A DNA stretch of 64,000 nt. It comes from Oscillospiraceae bacterium (GTDB taxonomy: Bacteria > Bacillota > Clostridia > Oscillospirales > Oscillospiraceae). A model generated the notes under the pieces. That model worked only from the letters and a program-made list of their open reading frames with translations. It ran no database searches and had not been told where the DNA came from. The position numbers were made by a program, and so were the translations under genes. This document shows positions 50,981 through 59,531 of the stretch, one piece after another. Location: positions 1 to 64,000 of the forward strand of contig JAFQFA010000017.1 of assembly GCA_017398725.1 (NCBI GenBank), given 5' to 3'. The first letter of the stretch is position 1. Every line of letters starts with the position of its first letter.

Positions 50981-52417
50981 ATGCTTTTATCAACAAACGA
51001 AATCGCGCAAAAATGGGGAGTTTCCGTCACATGGGTCACTATTTTGTGCAAACAAGGACGCATCCCTGGTGTAGTCAGGAAAGGAAATCGTTGGCTGATT
51101 CCGGAAGATGCCATCAAACCCGATGACAAAAGAAAGAACAAAACCGCTATTTCAACCGCTCGCTTTAAGTTTATCGATCTTTTTGCCGGTGTTGGTGGTT
51201 TCCATCAGGCTATGCGTTATCTTGGTGGCGAGTGCGTAATGGCAGCTGAGATTAATCAGGAATGCGTCAAAACATATAAATTGAATTTCAAAACTTCTGA
51301 AAAGGAAATCCGTGGCGATGTCAAAAAGATTGATCCCACAACCATCGCCCCCTTTGATGTCCTTTGCGCCGGATTCCCTTGCCAGCCTTTCAGTAAAGCT
51401 GGTGCGCAGCAAGGTTTTCAGGATAAAACCCGAGGCAATCTTTTCTATACCATCATGGACATTCTTGATGCACATCCAGAGGTAAAATTCGTCATTCTTG
51501 AGAATGTAAGAAACCTGGCAGATAAGTCCGAGAACTGGGATATTATAACATCGGAGTTGATGAAACGTAATTTTTACATTACCAAAGAACCTGTTATTCT
51601 CTCCCCTTCAGACTTTGGAATCCCTCAAATCCGCGAGCGTGTTTACATTCTTGGCATTCGGAAAGACATCCGTAATGAAACAATTCTTTCAAATGGTTTC
51701 ATCCATTTCGATGATCTAGATTTAGAAAAGCATATGCGCCCTTGTAAAATGGGTGATGCATGGACTATTCTTGAGGATAATGTGGATGATTCCTATATTA
51801 TTACACCCGAACAAGAAAGAATGATTTTTGCTTGGGATGAATTCCGCAGGGGAACCGATATTAAAGTGATAGGCTTCCCACTCTGGCTAGATAGTTTTGG
51901 CTTGGGTGTCGATGATGACAAGACTGTTTTCGATGCACAGGGATATGATGATATGCCAAAGTGGAAAAAGCGATTCCTCGAAAACAATCGCAAGTTCTAT
52001 TTAGAACACAGAGAGTTTATTGATCCGTGGGTCGAAAAGTACGACATGACCAACAAGATTAAACTTTTCAAAAAATTTGAATGGAACTGTGGAACAGACG
52101 TTGACAATATCAAGAACTGCCTTATTCAGATTCGGCAATCCGGTATTCGAGCAAAGAGACCTACATATTATCCCTCACTTGTCGCTATTGTCAACACCCC
52201 AATTATTTGGGACGAAAAGAAGGGGCACTTCCGGAAAATTACGCCCAGAGAAGCAGCTAACTTACAGAGTTTCCATGCCAGCTACAAGTTCCAAGGAACC
52301 GATGCAATCATCTATAAACAATTGGGTAACTCTGTTAATGTACGTATTTTAAAAATCCTTGGGGAAAGCCTTTTCTCCTTAGCAAACGAAGGATGGGATG
52401 GTGAATTAGATGGCTAA
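50981..52417 (+). CDS. HTH-fused DNA cytosine-5 methyltransferase
   Basis: A 478-residue C5-cytosine methyltransferase. FIDLFAGVGGF (motif I), GFPCQPFSKAG with the catalytic cysteine (IV), ENVRNL (VI), QIRERVYILG (VIII) and YKQLGNSVNV (X) are all present. An extra N-terminal MerR/excisionase-like HTH (about 1-50) resembles that of the Fic proteins at 8396 and 10879 and may regulate its own operon. Target specificity cannot be read. It overlaps the MORC-type gene by 8 bases. Confidence 0.92.
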   Translation: MLLSTNEIAQKWGVSVTWVTILCKQGRIPGVVRKGNRWLIPEDAIKPDDKRKNKTAISTARFKFIDLFAGVGGFHQAMRYLGGECVMAAEINQECVKTYKLNFKTSEKEIRGDVKKIDPTTIAPFDVLCAGFPCQPFSKAGAQQGFQDKTRGNLFYTIMDILDAHPEVKFVILENVRNLADKSENWDIITSELMKRNFYITKEPVILSPSDFGIPQIRERVYILGIRKDIRNETILSNGFIHFDDLDLEKHMRPCKMGDAWTILEDNVDDSYIITPEQERMIFAWDEFRRGTDIKVIGFPLWLDSFGLGVDDDKTVFDAQGYDDMPKWKKRFLENNRKFYLEHREFIDPWVEKYDMTNKIKLFKKFEWNCGTDVDNIKNCLIQIRQSGIRAKRPTYYPSLVAIVNTPIIWDEKKGHFRKITPREAANLQSFHASYKFQGTDAIIYKQLGNSVNVRILKILGESLFSLANEGWDGELDG

Positions 52418-53966
52418 AAGCATCAACATTCGACCGACAACAAGTGTGTATGCGACATACAAAAATATTCGATATGATCCCTGGACAGCTATCGCTGAAT
52501 TTGTTGATAACTCTACGCAAAGCTATTATGACAATGTCGCCAAATTGGAAGCTACAAAATATTGGTCCGGTCTTCAAATTGATATCGAATACAAGCGCGA
52601 CAAAGTAAACGGCGATTATCTGATTATTCGAGATAATGCGTATGGTATGGATTTCAATGATTTTCAGCGTGCAATCATGCTCGATAGCCCTCCTAAAAAA
52701 ACATCCCGTAGCGAATTTGGCATGGGCTTAAAAACTGCAGCATGTTGGTTTGGTAAGCGCTGGAGTGTAGAATCTGCAGCATTGGGTTCTGGTATCAAAT
52801 ATAGAACTACTGTGGATGTGGAAGCACTTAGCAAATACAAAAATGAAGAGATCACAGTAGAAGAAATTCCATGCAGCAAAAAGGAACACGGCACCACTAT
52901 TACTATCAGAGATTTGAACCGCACACTCTCCGGAACACAAATCGGCAAAACTAAGGATCAGTTGCGTGGAATGTATCGTTCTGATATTCGTTCAAGTAAA
53001 ATCCAGATTCTTTATAACGGAGTTGCACTCGTATACGAAACACCGAAAGTCCTTACCGAAATGCTCCCTGACGGTTCTGAGAAGGTCTGGAAGAAAGACA
53101 TCGACTTCACATTTGACTTTAACGGTCAAACCAAGCGTGTTTACGGCTTTATCGGCCTTCTTGAAGAAGGTAGCACATCTGGCGCTGGTTTTACATTGAT
53201 GCGGTATGGTCGCGTAATTGTTGGTGGATATGAAAATGGTTATAGACCAGAAGAAATCTTCGAAAAATCCAACTCTTATGTTTATCAGCGGCTATTTGGC
53301 GAACTCAATCTCGATGACTGGAAGGTAACACAAACAAAAGATGCTTTTGACCTGTACGGCGGTCTTGAAGATATTCTCATTGAGAAACTGAAAGAAGTTT
53401 GTGAAGACTATCGCAAAAAGGCGAAGGAATATCGTAAACGCCCGAAAGTTACAATCAAAACTGGCATCGACACCTTGGTAAACACTTTCACCAACGCAGG
53501 AGTTATCGATGAAGTTGAAGTCACCTCCATCCCAAGTAATATTAATACTGACAGTAGTAATACTTCTCTATTTGATGATGAACCGGAAGCCGAAACTGAA
53601 GTACCAGCAGAACTTGATCCTACCGATATTGAAATCGAAGGAGAAAACGGCAAACGCCTTGTTTTCAAATGCAATGGAGAAAAATATGTCTTTAATTTCA
53701 TCCTGAAGAAAAACGACCCTAATAGTCGCTGGCTAAATATTGGCATGAAGGATGACGAGTACATAATCGAATGGAATATTCGGCATATGTTCTTTAAGCC
53801 CTATATCAATGACGAGCATTTTCTCACTATTATGGAGCAATTCACCTTTGCCTTAGCTCTTTCAGAAATTGAAGCTTTGCGGTTAAGCACCGATGGAAAA
53901 ATCGATCCCAGCAGTATTCGAATGAAGATGAACGATACCCTGAAAGCTGTTATAACGGAGGAATAA
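52410..53966 (+). CDS. MORC/GHKL-type ATPase
   Basis: A 518-residue ATPase with the GHKL Bergerat fold: EFVDNST (N box, catalytic Glu), RDNAYGMD (G1) and SEFGMGLKTAAC (G2). Prokaryotic MORC-like ATPases occur next to 5mC methyltransferases and Z1 proteins in restriction-type operons. They are thought to load on DNA as dimers and help translocation or cleavage. A low-complexity acidic linker lies near 385-410. Ends two bases before the Z1 gene. Confidence 0.87.
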   Translation: MAKSINIRPTTSVYATYKNIRYDPWTAIAEFVDNSTQSYYDNVAKLEATKYWSGLQIDIEYKRDKVNGDYLIIRDNAYGMDFNDFQRAIMLDSPPKKTSRSEFGMGLKTAACWFGKRWSVESAALGSGIKYRTTVDVEALSKYKNEEITVEEIPCSKKEHGTTITIRDLNRTLSGTQIGKTKDQLRGMYRSDIRSSKIQILYNGVALVYETPKVLTEMLPDGSEKVWKKDIDFTFDFNGQTKRVYGFIGLLEEGSTSGAGFTLMRYGRVIVGGYENGYRPEEIFEKSNSYVYQRLFGELNLDDWKVTQTKDAFDLYGGLEDILIEKLKEVCEDYRKKAKEYRKRPKVTIKTGIDTLVNTFTNAGVIDEVEVTSIPSNINTDSSNTSLFDDEPEAETEVPAELDPTDIEIEGENGKRLVFKCNGEKYVFNFILKKNDPNSRWLNIGMKDDEYIIEWNIRHMFFKPYINDEHFLTIMEQFTFALALSEIEALRLSTDGKIDPSSIRMKMNDTLKAVITEE

Positions 53967-53968
53967 TC

Positions 53969-56101
53969 ATGAGTGAAAATATCGATATGAGTTATTACAC
54001 TCCCGATAATGAAACTTGGGCAGTTTCTTTGGATGGTCGCTATATGACCGCTATACAAAACTATCTGGAAGCAGATGGAATCCCTTCTATTGGTGTTGCC
54101 AAGATTGTAGAAAATGCAGCTAAGACCCTTTCGTACTGCCCAGATCCAGAAGGAACAGACCAATGCCAAAAAACTGGTATTGTAATTGGCAAGGTTCAGA
54201 GCGGTAAGACCTCTAACTTTATTTCCATTACTGCTCTTGCCTTTGATAATGGCTACGACATCGTCGTTGTACTGGGCGGAACTAAGAAGCCTCTTGTTAC
54301 TCAGAACAGAGATCGCATCAAAGAATACTTTGACGCAACGAAAGAGGTTCTGGTCCTTGATACTACAGATTTCAAGGATCAACTCACGGCTCAAAAGATG
54401 CATCAGTTTAAAAAGATGGGCAAAAAGGTTGTAATTGTCGCATTGAAAAGTCCTGCTCAAATTAACTATATCGCAGAGAGCATTTTTGATGATCCTATTT
54501 TGGCCGAGAAACCCACCCTCATTATCGATGACGAAGGTGATGAGGCATCTTTGAACACCCTTGTAAAGAAAGGCAAAAAGAGTTCCACCTATTTGGCCAT
54601 TGAAGGACTAAAGTCCCGCCTCAATCGTCATTGCTTCCTTTCTATCACCGCAACCCCTCAGGCCAACCTTCTGATTGATACCTTGGATGTCTTATCCCCA
54701 GACTTCGGCGTGCTTGTAGACCCCGGAAAAGGTTATTGCGGCCTGGATGTGTATCACAGTGATAATACTTATACAAGAAAGATTTCAGACAGCGAAACCT
54801 CTTTGCTTGATGATGGCATTCCCCAATCATTCATCGAGGCCATTTCTATGTTCTTCGTAGCATGCGCTATTTTCAAGAATCGCGGCAAAAAACCTGGTGA
54901 CAAGCTTTCTATGCTTGTTCATCCCAGCCAGTTAAAAGCTGATCATGAAAAAGTCTTCCAAAAGGTAGAGACACTGATCAATGACTGGTGCCAGCGTTCT
55001 GAGAATAAAAACGACATTGCTTATGCATCGCTGAAGAAGACGCTGTTGGCTGCCTACAAAGAATATGAGTCCGCTGGCGTAGAAGGTATGCTTCCTTTTG
55101 ACATATTGGAAGATGACATTATCGAAGCAATTAATGTGTGTGGACGGCACAAAGTAAATGGTGACAGCGTTCCAAAAGGTGCCGATGATATATACGACTA
55201 CAATTTGTATGTCGGTGGCACAATGCTTGGACGAGGACTGACACTCAAAGGACTGGCTATCACCTATATCATTAGAACCGCTAAAGGCGCATCTACGGTA
55301 GATACTGTGCAGCAGAGAGCTCGTTGGTTTGGATACAAGATGAAATACCTTGACCTTTGCCGAATCTTTGCAGTAGGTAAGATTATCAAGGAGTTCCGTG
55401 AAATCCGAGATCATGAAGAAGATCTTTGGGAGACAGTTCGTCAAGCCAATTGTCAAGGTACTCACTTCAAAGATATGGCTCGCATCTTTGCACTTAGCGA
55501 CGATCTGAAAATGACTCGCAGCGCTGTTGCAAAAACCGATCATTACTCATTTAAATTCTGGAACAAACAAAGAGAGTTCCAAAATATTCAAGAGTATATT
55601 GATAGCAACAAAAGGATTCTTGAAGCATTTAGAACAAAGTACTCTGCTACTCTGGACATTAGGCAATTTGGCGAAGGCTCACCATATGCTGTTATTCCTG
55701 GGATAGATTTTTCCGAAGTCAAACAAGAAATATTTGATAAATTTTGTTTTGTTTCTGGTGAAAAATTCAATCGTTCCGTCGTGGATAAACTCGAAATTTT
55801 GCTTAATCGTAAGAACCTAAACCCCAAGGTCGACATTATTTGGATGCGAGATGGCGCATTTTCGCGCCATGCTATTGACTGCGGACATATCCCCAATTAT
55901 AGTGTTGGTCGTCGTCCCAAGGACCTCAAAAAACCTGCAACATATCTTGGCGACGACTATCAGTTCGTGACGCCTGATACTATGCAACTGCAGATCCATG
56001 CAATTTATGACACCAACACACAGGTGGCCAGTCCCACATTGGCTTTTTACATTCCCAAAAATGTTATTGAGCAATTAACTAACCTTGTCATTCGCGCTTA
56101 A
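53969..56101 (+). CDS. Z1-domain ATPase
   Basis: A 710-residue superfamily-II-like ATPase with a Z1 domain. Walker A GKVQSGKTSN (about 72-81), Walker B LIIDDEGDEA (about 190), SITATPQA (motif III) and QQRARWFGYK (motif VI arginine) mark the core. Z1 proteins accompany MORC ATPases and PD-(D/E)XK nucleases in bacterial restriction systems. Substrate is presumably invading DNA. GGAGGA precedes ATG 53969. Confidence 0.9.
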   Translation: MSENIDMSYYTPDNETWAVSLDGRYMTAIQNYLEADGIPSIGVAKIVENAAKTLSYCPDPEGTDQCQKTGIVIGKVQSGKTSNFISITALAFDNGYDIVVVLGGTKKPLVTQNRDRIKEYFDATKEVLVLDTTDFKDQLTAQKMHQFKKMGKKVVIVALKSPAQINYIAESIFDDPILAEKPTLIIDDEGDEASLNTLVKKGKKSSTYLAIEGLKSRLNRHCFLSITATPQANLLIDTLDVLSPDFGVLVDPGKGYCGLDVYHSDNTYTRKISDSETSLLDDGIPQSFIEAISMFFVACAIFKNRGKKPGDKLSMLVHPSQLKADHEKVFQKVETLINDWCQRSENKNDIAYASLKKTLLAAYKEYESAGVEGMLPFDILEDDIIEAINVCGRHKVNGDSVPKGADDIYDYNLYVGGTMLGRGLTLKGLAITYIIRTAKGASTVDTVQQRARWFGYKMKYLDLCRIFAVGKIIKEFREIRDHEEDLWETVRQANCQGTHFKDMARIFALSDDLKMTRSAVAKTDHYSFKFWNKQREFQNIQEYIDSNKRILEAFRTKYSATLDIRQFGEGSPYAVIPGIDFSEVKQEIFDKFCFVSGEKFNRSVVDKLEILLNRKNLNPKVDIIWMRDGAFSRHAIDCGHIPNYSVGRRPKDLKKPATYLGDDYQFVTPDTMQLQIHAIYDTNTQVASPTLAFYIPKNVIEQLTNLVIRA

Positions 56102-56115
56102 GAAGGAGGGATCCT

Positions 56116-57081
56116 ATGAACATCGTTGATTTGTTCCGGCTGCATTTTGGGACAAACACCCCCGCCACCAACGATTTTTCGTTAATTGAATATGGTTCCA
56201 GAATTCTTATCGGTGTGGATAAAGCTTCTTATGTTTGTGTCGTTGTAAAATCTGCAAATCCTAACAGATTTCCATTAAAACATAAAACGCAGAACATGAG
56301 CATTGAATGCAATGTCAAAGTCCATTATAGTCTTCATGGCAATGCATTTAACGATGTGGTTCATATTATTCGTTGCTTGTCGGAAAAACAGCGGGAAAAA
56401 GAATTGTTTCTTGAACTTGCGGCCGTATTAATCCAAGAGAGCGATGGATCTGAAGAAGCAATTATGGATACCTTCAACACGCTTCGTACATTTTTTAACG
56501 ACAAGAAGGAAGTTTCGGACAACGAACTTATAGGTTTATACGCAGAATTGTACACAATCTGTCGATACGAAGCATGTATTGGGCTAGGCAAATATTGGCA
56601 GTCACGCGATCGCATGAAGTTTGACTTCTCAATTTCTGATAAAATCAAGCTTGAAGTTAAAGCAACAACCAAAAACTCTCGGACACATCACTTCCGTCAT
56701 GAGCAATTGATGACCGAACTATACGACATCTATGTTCTATCCTATATGCTTAGGTACGATGACGAAGGTCTTTCCCTATACGACGTCTTAATCGCAAGCA
56801 AGCGTATTCTCGAAGTTGATTCGCGAAAACTTATTAAAATCAATTATATTCTCAAAAATGTGAGCGAAGATCGACTGAAAGGAATGCGATTCAACAAGGA
56901 GTTCACCGAATCCCATAGACATTTTTATCAAGCTGCGGATATTCCCAAATTCAACCAAGTTGCTCCTATGGGTGTGGCTAATGCTGAATATGATTGTGTC
57001 CTAGACACCGTCTCGTATATTGACGATCAGATGTTTATTGAAATTGTTGAATCCATAAAACGGGAGGTTCCCTATGTTTAA
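56116..57081 (+). CDS. PD-(D/E)XK motif protein (DUF4420 type)
   Basis: A 321-residue putative restriction nuclease of the DUF4420 group. IKLEVKATTKN (near 180) is the E-x-K half of the PD-(D/E)XK site and KFDFSISDK supplies an acidic residue upstream. It completes the methyltransferase/MORC/Z1 set and is the likely cutting subunit. GAAGGAGGG precedes the start; overlap of 8 bases with the next gene. Confidence 0.85.
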   Translation: MNIVDLFRLHFGTNTPATNDFSLIEYGSRILIGVDKASYVCVVVKSANPNRFPLKHKTQNMSIECNVKVHYSLHGNAFNDVVHIIRCLSEKQREKELFLELAAVLIQESDGSEEAIMDTFNTLRTFFNDKKEVSDNELIGLYAELYTICRYEACIGLGKYWQSRDRMKFDFSISDKIKLEVKATTKNSRTHHFRHEQLMTELYDIYVLSYMLRYDDEGLSLYDVLIASKRILEVDSRKLIKINYILKNVSEDRLKGMRFNKEFTESHRHFYQAADIPKFNQVAPMGVANAEYDCVLDTVSYIDDQMFIEIVESIKREVPYV

Positions 57082-57376
57082 AACGTACGACTTGTTCGAT
57101 CACAGAAGTATTGACGATTTGGTTCCTGAGATCGTTTACTACTACCTATTTCAGGGATTGAGTCTAACGGCAATTGAGGAAAAACTCTTCAAAACAGATG
57201 CATATCACGGCTGGCTCACCAAAGCTTTCTTAAACTATTATGGTATTGACACTGAAAAGGAAAATAAGGGTATTTACTTCAACAAGACTATGCCAGAAGT
57301 CGTTGACGTTTTGTATAAGAGTTCTAACATCGCACACGTCCGTGTTGCCAAGTTATTAAAGGAAAAGTATCTATAA
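57074..57376 (+). CDS. Small protein of the MORC/Z1 operon, unknown function
   Basis: A 100-residue helical protein with LSLTAIEEKLF, which hints at a helix-turn-helix, but no family is recognised. It overlaps the nuclease gene by 8 bases, so it is translated with it. A role as an accessory subunit is inferred from position. Confidence 0.65.
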   Translation: MFKTYDLFDHRSIDDLVPEIVYYYLFQGLSLTAIEEKLFKTDAYHGWLTKAFLNYYGIDTEKENKGIYFNKTMPEVVDVLYKSSNIAHVRVAKLLKEKYL

Positions 57377-57408
57377 ATCTTATCTAAACGAAAAGAAAGG
57401 TGAGTTTC

Positions 57409-57714
57409 ATGGCAACACTCGAACAGTTATTTAATAACGATATGAAGAATATCTACATTACCGCCAAAAAGGACCTCGGCTATAACGCAACGCGATTCTT
57501 GCAACTTCTTTCCCAAAAGGGCGGTGTTGAAACAGCTCGTCAGCTTATTGCTAAAGACGGTGGAACTTATGGGTTTGAAGTGTTATGGGAGGCTGGTCGG
57601 CTAGATTTATCCGTAGAAGCACTTGTTCTAGATCCTAAATATCTTCCCCTTTTTAGTGAAGCAGAACACGAAATATGTCGAGAACGGCTATTGCTGCATG
57701 GGTATTCTAAATAA
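57409..57714 (+). CDS. Small helical protein, common in restriction operons
   Basis: A 101-residue protein with GGVETARQLIA, LWEAGRLDLSVEALVLDPKYLPLF and ICRERLLLHGY, a pattern I recognise from small proteins and C-terminal domains beside bacterial nuclease genes, without a known activity. ATG 57409, with AAAGGTG upstream, is preferred to the GTG at 57400. Last gene of the operon. Confidence 0.72.
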   Translation: MATLEQLFNNDMKNIYITAKKDLGYNATRFLQLLSQKGGVETARQLIAKDGGTYGFEVLWEAGRLDLSVEALVLDPKYLPLFSEAEHEICRERLLLHGYSK

Positions 57715-57723
57715 TCTATATCA

Positions 57724-57763
57724 AAAAGAGGTTTCGTACAAAAGCATGTACGAAACCTCTTTT
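57724..57763. terminator. Terminator of the MORC/Z1 operon
   Basis: Perfect 16-base arms AAAAGAGGTTTCGTAC/GTACGAAACCTCTTTT, loop 8. Very similar in sequence to the terminator at 58767-58801. Confidence 0.9.
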
Positions 57764-57853
57764 AATTATTTCCTCGCATATCAATTCTGTCAGGCTGTGG
57801 ATTTTTGCATTACCCCAATAGAATTGAGAGTACCCACCGCATTGGGCAGATAA

Positions 57854-58027
57854 TTATTTTTCCTTTCTGACACCTTTAAATGGTGTGCCGTCTTGCTTGA
57901 CATCCATAAAGCGACCAGTATTCGAATCGCGCTTTACCCATTGCTCTGTTTTAGGATTATAAGTTTGAGCGCGCTGTCTAACTGCACCGTTTCTGTGGCC
58001 GTCACCTTTAGGGGGATTTGTAGCCAT
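57854..58027 (-). CDS. Conserved 57-residue basic protein
   Basis: A 57-residue protein that begins MATNPPKGDGHRNGAVRQR and contains NPKTEQWVKRD, TGRFMDVK and TPFKGVRKEK. It is rich in Lys, Arg and Gly. GGAGGT is 7 bases before the start. I recognise this pattern as a widespread short protein family of no known function, often near defence genes. It lies 33 bases downstream of the RelB-like gene on the same strand. Confidence 0.75.
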   Translation of the reverse strand: MATNPPKGDGHRNGAVRQRAQTYNPKTEQWVKRDSNTGRFMDVKQDGTPFKGVRKEK

Positions 58028-58060
58028 AACAATTACCTCCTACATGCTATTGACAATTAT

Positions 58061-58621
58061 TTAATAAGAAATACTTTTAATATGGTACGGAGCAAAACTA
58101 ACTTTGCTTCGACCGTCCGTGTACGTAGCATCATTATAAGCGATTTGTAAATCGATCTTCTCCTCATTATCAGATCTAGAAACCAAAGCAGATGCTTTAA
58201 TCGCCTGTGCAGGAATCTTAAAGAGGTGGATTTCTTTCTTCATCCAGTCATTCAAGATTAAGTACCAGTCCTGTTTTAATGCATCAAATAAAGGGTTGGC
58301 CCAATAATAGTTTCCCGCCTTATTTTTTGATGCAAACGTCACATTGTTATTAGTATAAATACCATCTCGCCGGAACAAATTTACTGCAGCACTTTTCGTA
58401 ATGCGTCCATTTTCAACGCCCACAGGAACAGGTACCACCGGTTCGACCGGTGTCTGGACCTCAATCTTAGGTACATCCGCCACCAAGAAAGAAATGCTAC
58501 CATCACGTACAACTCTTTTCAGCGCCATCTTTGTTACTACGCTTGCATCCAGACCGATTGTTTCAAGGATTTGTTCCGCCTCATGAAGTAACTGCTCGTC
58601 AACATAAATTGCATTTGCCAT
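58061..58621 (-). CDS. RelB/DinJ-like protein with C-terminal extension
   Basis: A 186-residue protein. Residues 1-50 resemble the ribbon-helix-helix of RelB/DinJ antitoxins (LHEAEQILETIGLDASVVTKMALKRVV). The rest (about 85-186) is an unrecognised domain with GIYTNNNVTFASKNKAGNYYWANP, suggestive of a small-molecule or nucleic-acid-binding fold. No adjacent toxin gene is evident, so it may be an orphan regulator. AAGGAGAG precedes the start. Confidence 0.65.
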   Translation of the reverse strand: MANAIYVDEQLLHEAEQILETIGLDASVVTKMALKRVVRDGSISFLVADVPKIEVQTPVEPVVPVPVGVENGRITKSAAVNLFRRDGIYTNNNVTFASKNKAGNYYWANPLFDALKQDWYLILNDWMKKEIHLFKIPAQAIKASALVSRSDNEEKIDLQIAYNDATYTDGRSKVSFAPYHIKSISY

Positions 58622-58655
58622 GTAAATCTCTCCTTTGTTTTTTGTTTGTGCGTTA

Positions 58656-58684
58656 ACAATACCATAATCTTACCCGTTTGTCAA
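58656..58684 (-). promoter_or_regulatory. Promoter of the RelB-like gene
   Basis: Minus strand TTGACA (58679-58684), 17-base spacer, TATTGT (58656-58661). Confidence 0.75.
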
Positions 58685-58766
58685 TATGTTTTTATTTGTT
58701 TTTGTTTGTTTTTCTGGACAAGCAAAAACATCATCCAACTTGGTAGTACAAACTGGTTCTAATGCA

Positions 58767-58801
58767 AAAGAGGTTTCGCACATTTGATGCGAAACCTCTT
58801 T
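58767..58801 (-). terminator. Terminator of the AAA/TOPRIM operon
   Basis: AAAGAGGTTTCGCA/TGCGAAACCTCTTT, 14-base perfect arms, loop 7, just after the TOPRIM-type stop codon. Confidence 0.88.
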
Positions 58802-58802
58802 C

Positions 58803-59531
58803 TCAAATTTCAACAACTTCTTTAAAGCACTCTGCAAGCATAGATGATGTTTCCCAAGGTACTTGGCGAATTTGCTGATCAATAAAATCAAACACTTTTT
58901 GTGGGGACTGGATCGCCCATGTAACACCTAAATAAGCTTTAGACACTAGACGCGGCTTACCGATATACCGCGCTGCTTCAGGAGCAATCTCGTCAACAAA
59001 CGCTCTGCTTTTATCCACTATGTTCTTATCATACGGATCTTCAGAAATTGCAGCAAGCATTAATGCCTCCAAGGCCCCCTGCTGGTTGTGGGGAATGACC
59101 TTCAAAAGAACAGATAGCTGCTTTTCCTCTGTATAACGGTTAACGTACCCTTGATCTACCCAAGCTCCATCTTTTATATTACCTGAAATTATTGGTAAGT
59201 CTGTACGAAAACTCTCTTCGATATCTGAGACCGTTTCGTCATCACGATCTACAATAATAGCAATTTTTGAAAAAGCATCGGCATCTACAAGAGGTCTTAG
59301 AATCTTTGTTTCAAAGAACGCCTTAAATCGACTTTTTGATCCTACCGCACAAATGAGCAAGCGTTCGTCATCTCGCTTATACCAAGAAACAGCTTCTTGG
59401 GCTTTCTCGTCTGCTATAATCCGTGCACCTTTTGGTGCAGCCTTAGTAAAGGTCCAACCACGAATCCTCTCCAAATAGTAACTTAACAGAATTGCGTCTG
59501 TCTTTCCTTCACATAGAATCAATTTATTCAT
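58803..59531 (-). CDS. TOPRIM-type nuclease subunit (DUF3226-like)
   Basis: A 242-residue protein with the TOPRIM glutamate in LILCEGKTDA (Glu8) and the metal aspartates in IIVDRDDE (about 95-102). Stand-alone TOPRIM proteins of this type (DUF3226/DUF4435) work with a separate ABC-type ATPase, as in PARIS or split OLD systems, where they act as RNase or DNase effectors. ATGA overlap with the ATPase gene upstream. Confidence 0.82.
   Translation of the reverse strand: MNKLILCEGKTDAILLSYYLERIRGWTFTKAAPKGARIIADEKAQEAVSWYKRDDERLLICAVGSKSRFKAFFETKILRPLVDADAFSKIAIIVDRDDETVSDIEESFRTDLPIISGNIKDGAWVDQGYVNRYTEEKQLSVLLKVIPHNQQGALEALMLAAISEDPYDKNIVDKSRAFVDEIAPEAARYIGKPRLVSKAYLGVTWAIQSPQKVFDFIDQQIRQVPWETSSMLAECFKEVVEI

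Noticed and set aside
57893..58150. Plus-strand frame over the 57-residue gene
   Set aside because: The minus-strand gene has a good GGAGGT site and a recognised family pattern; this frame has neither.
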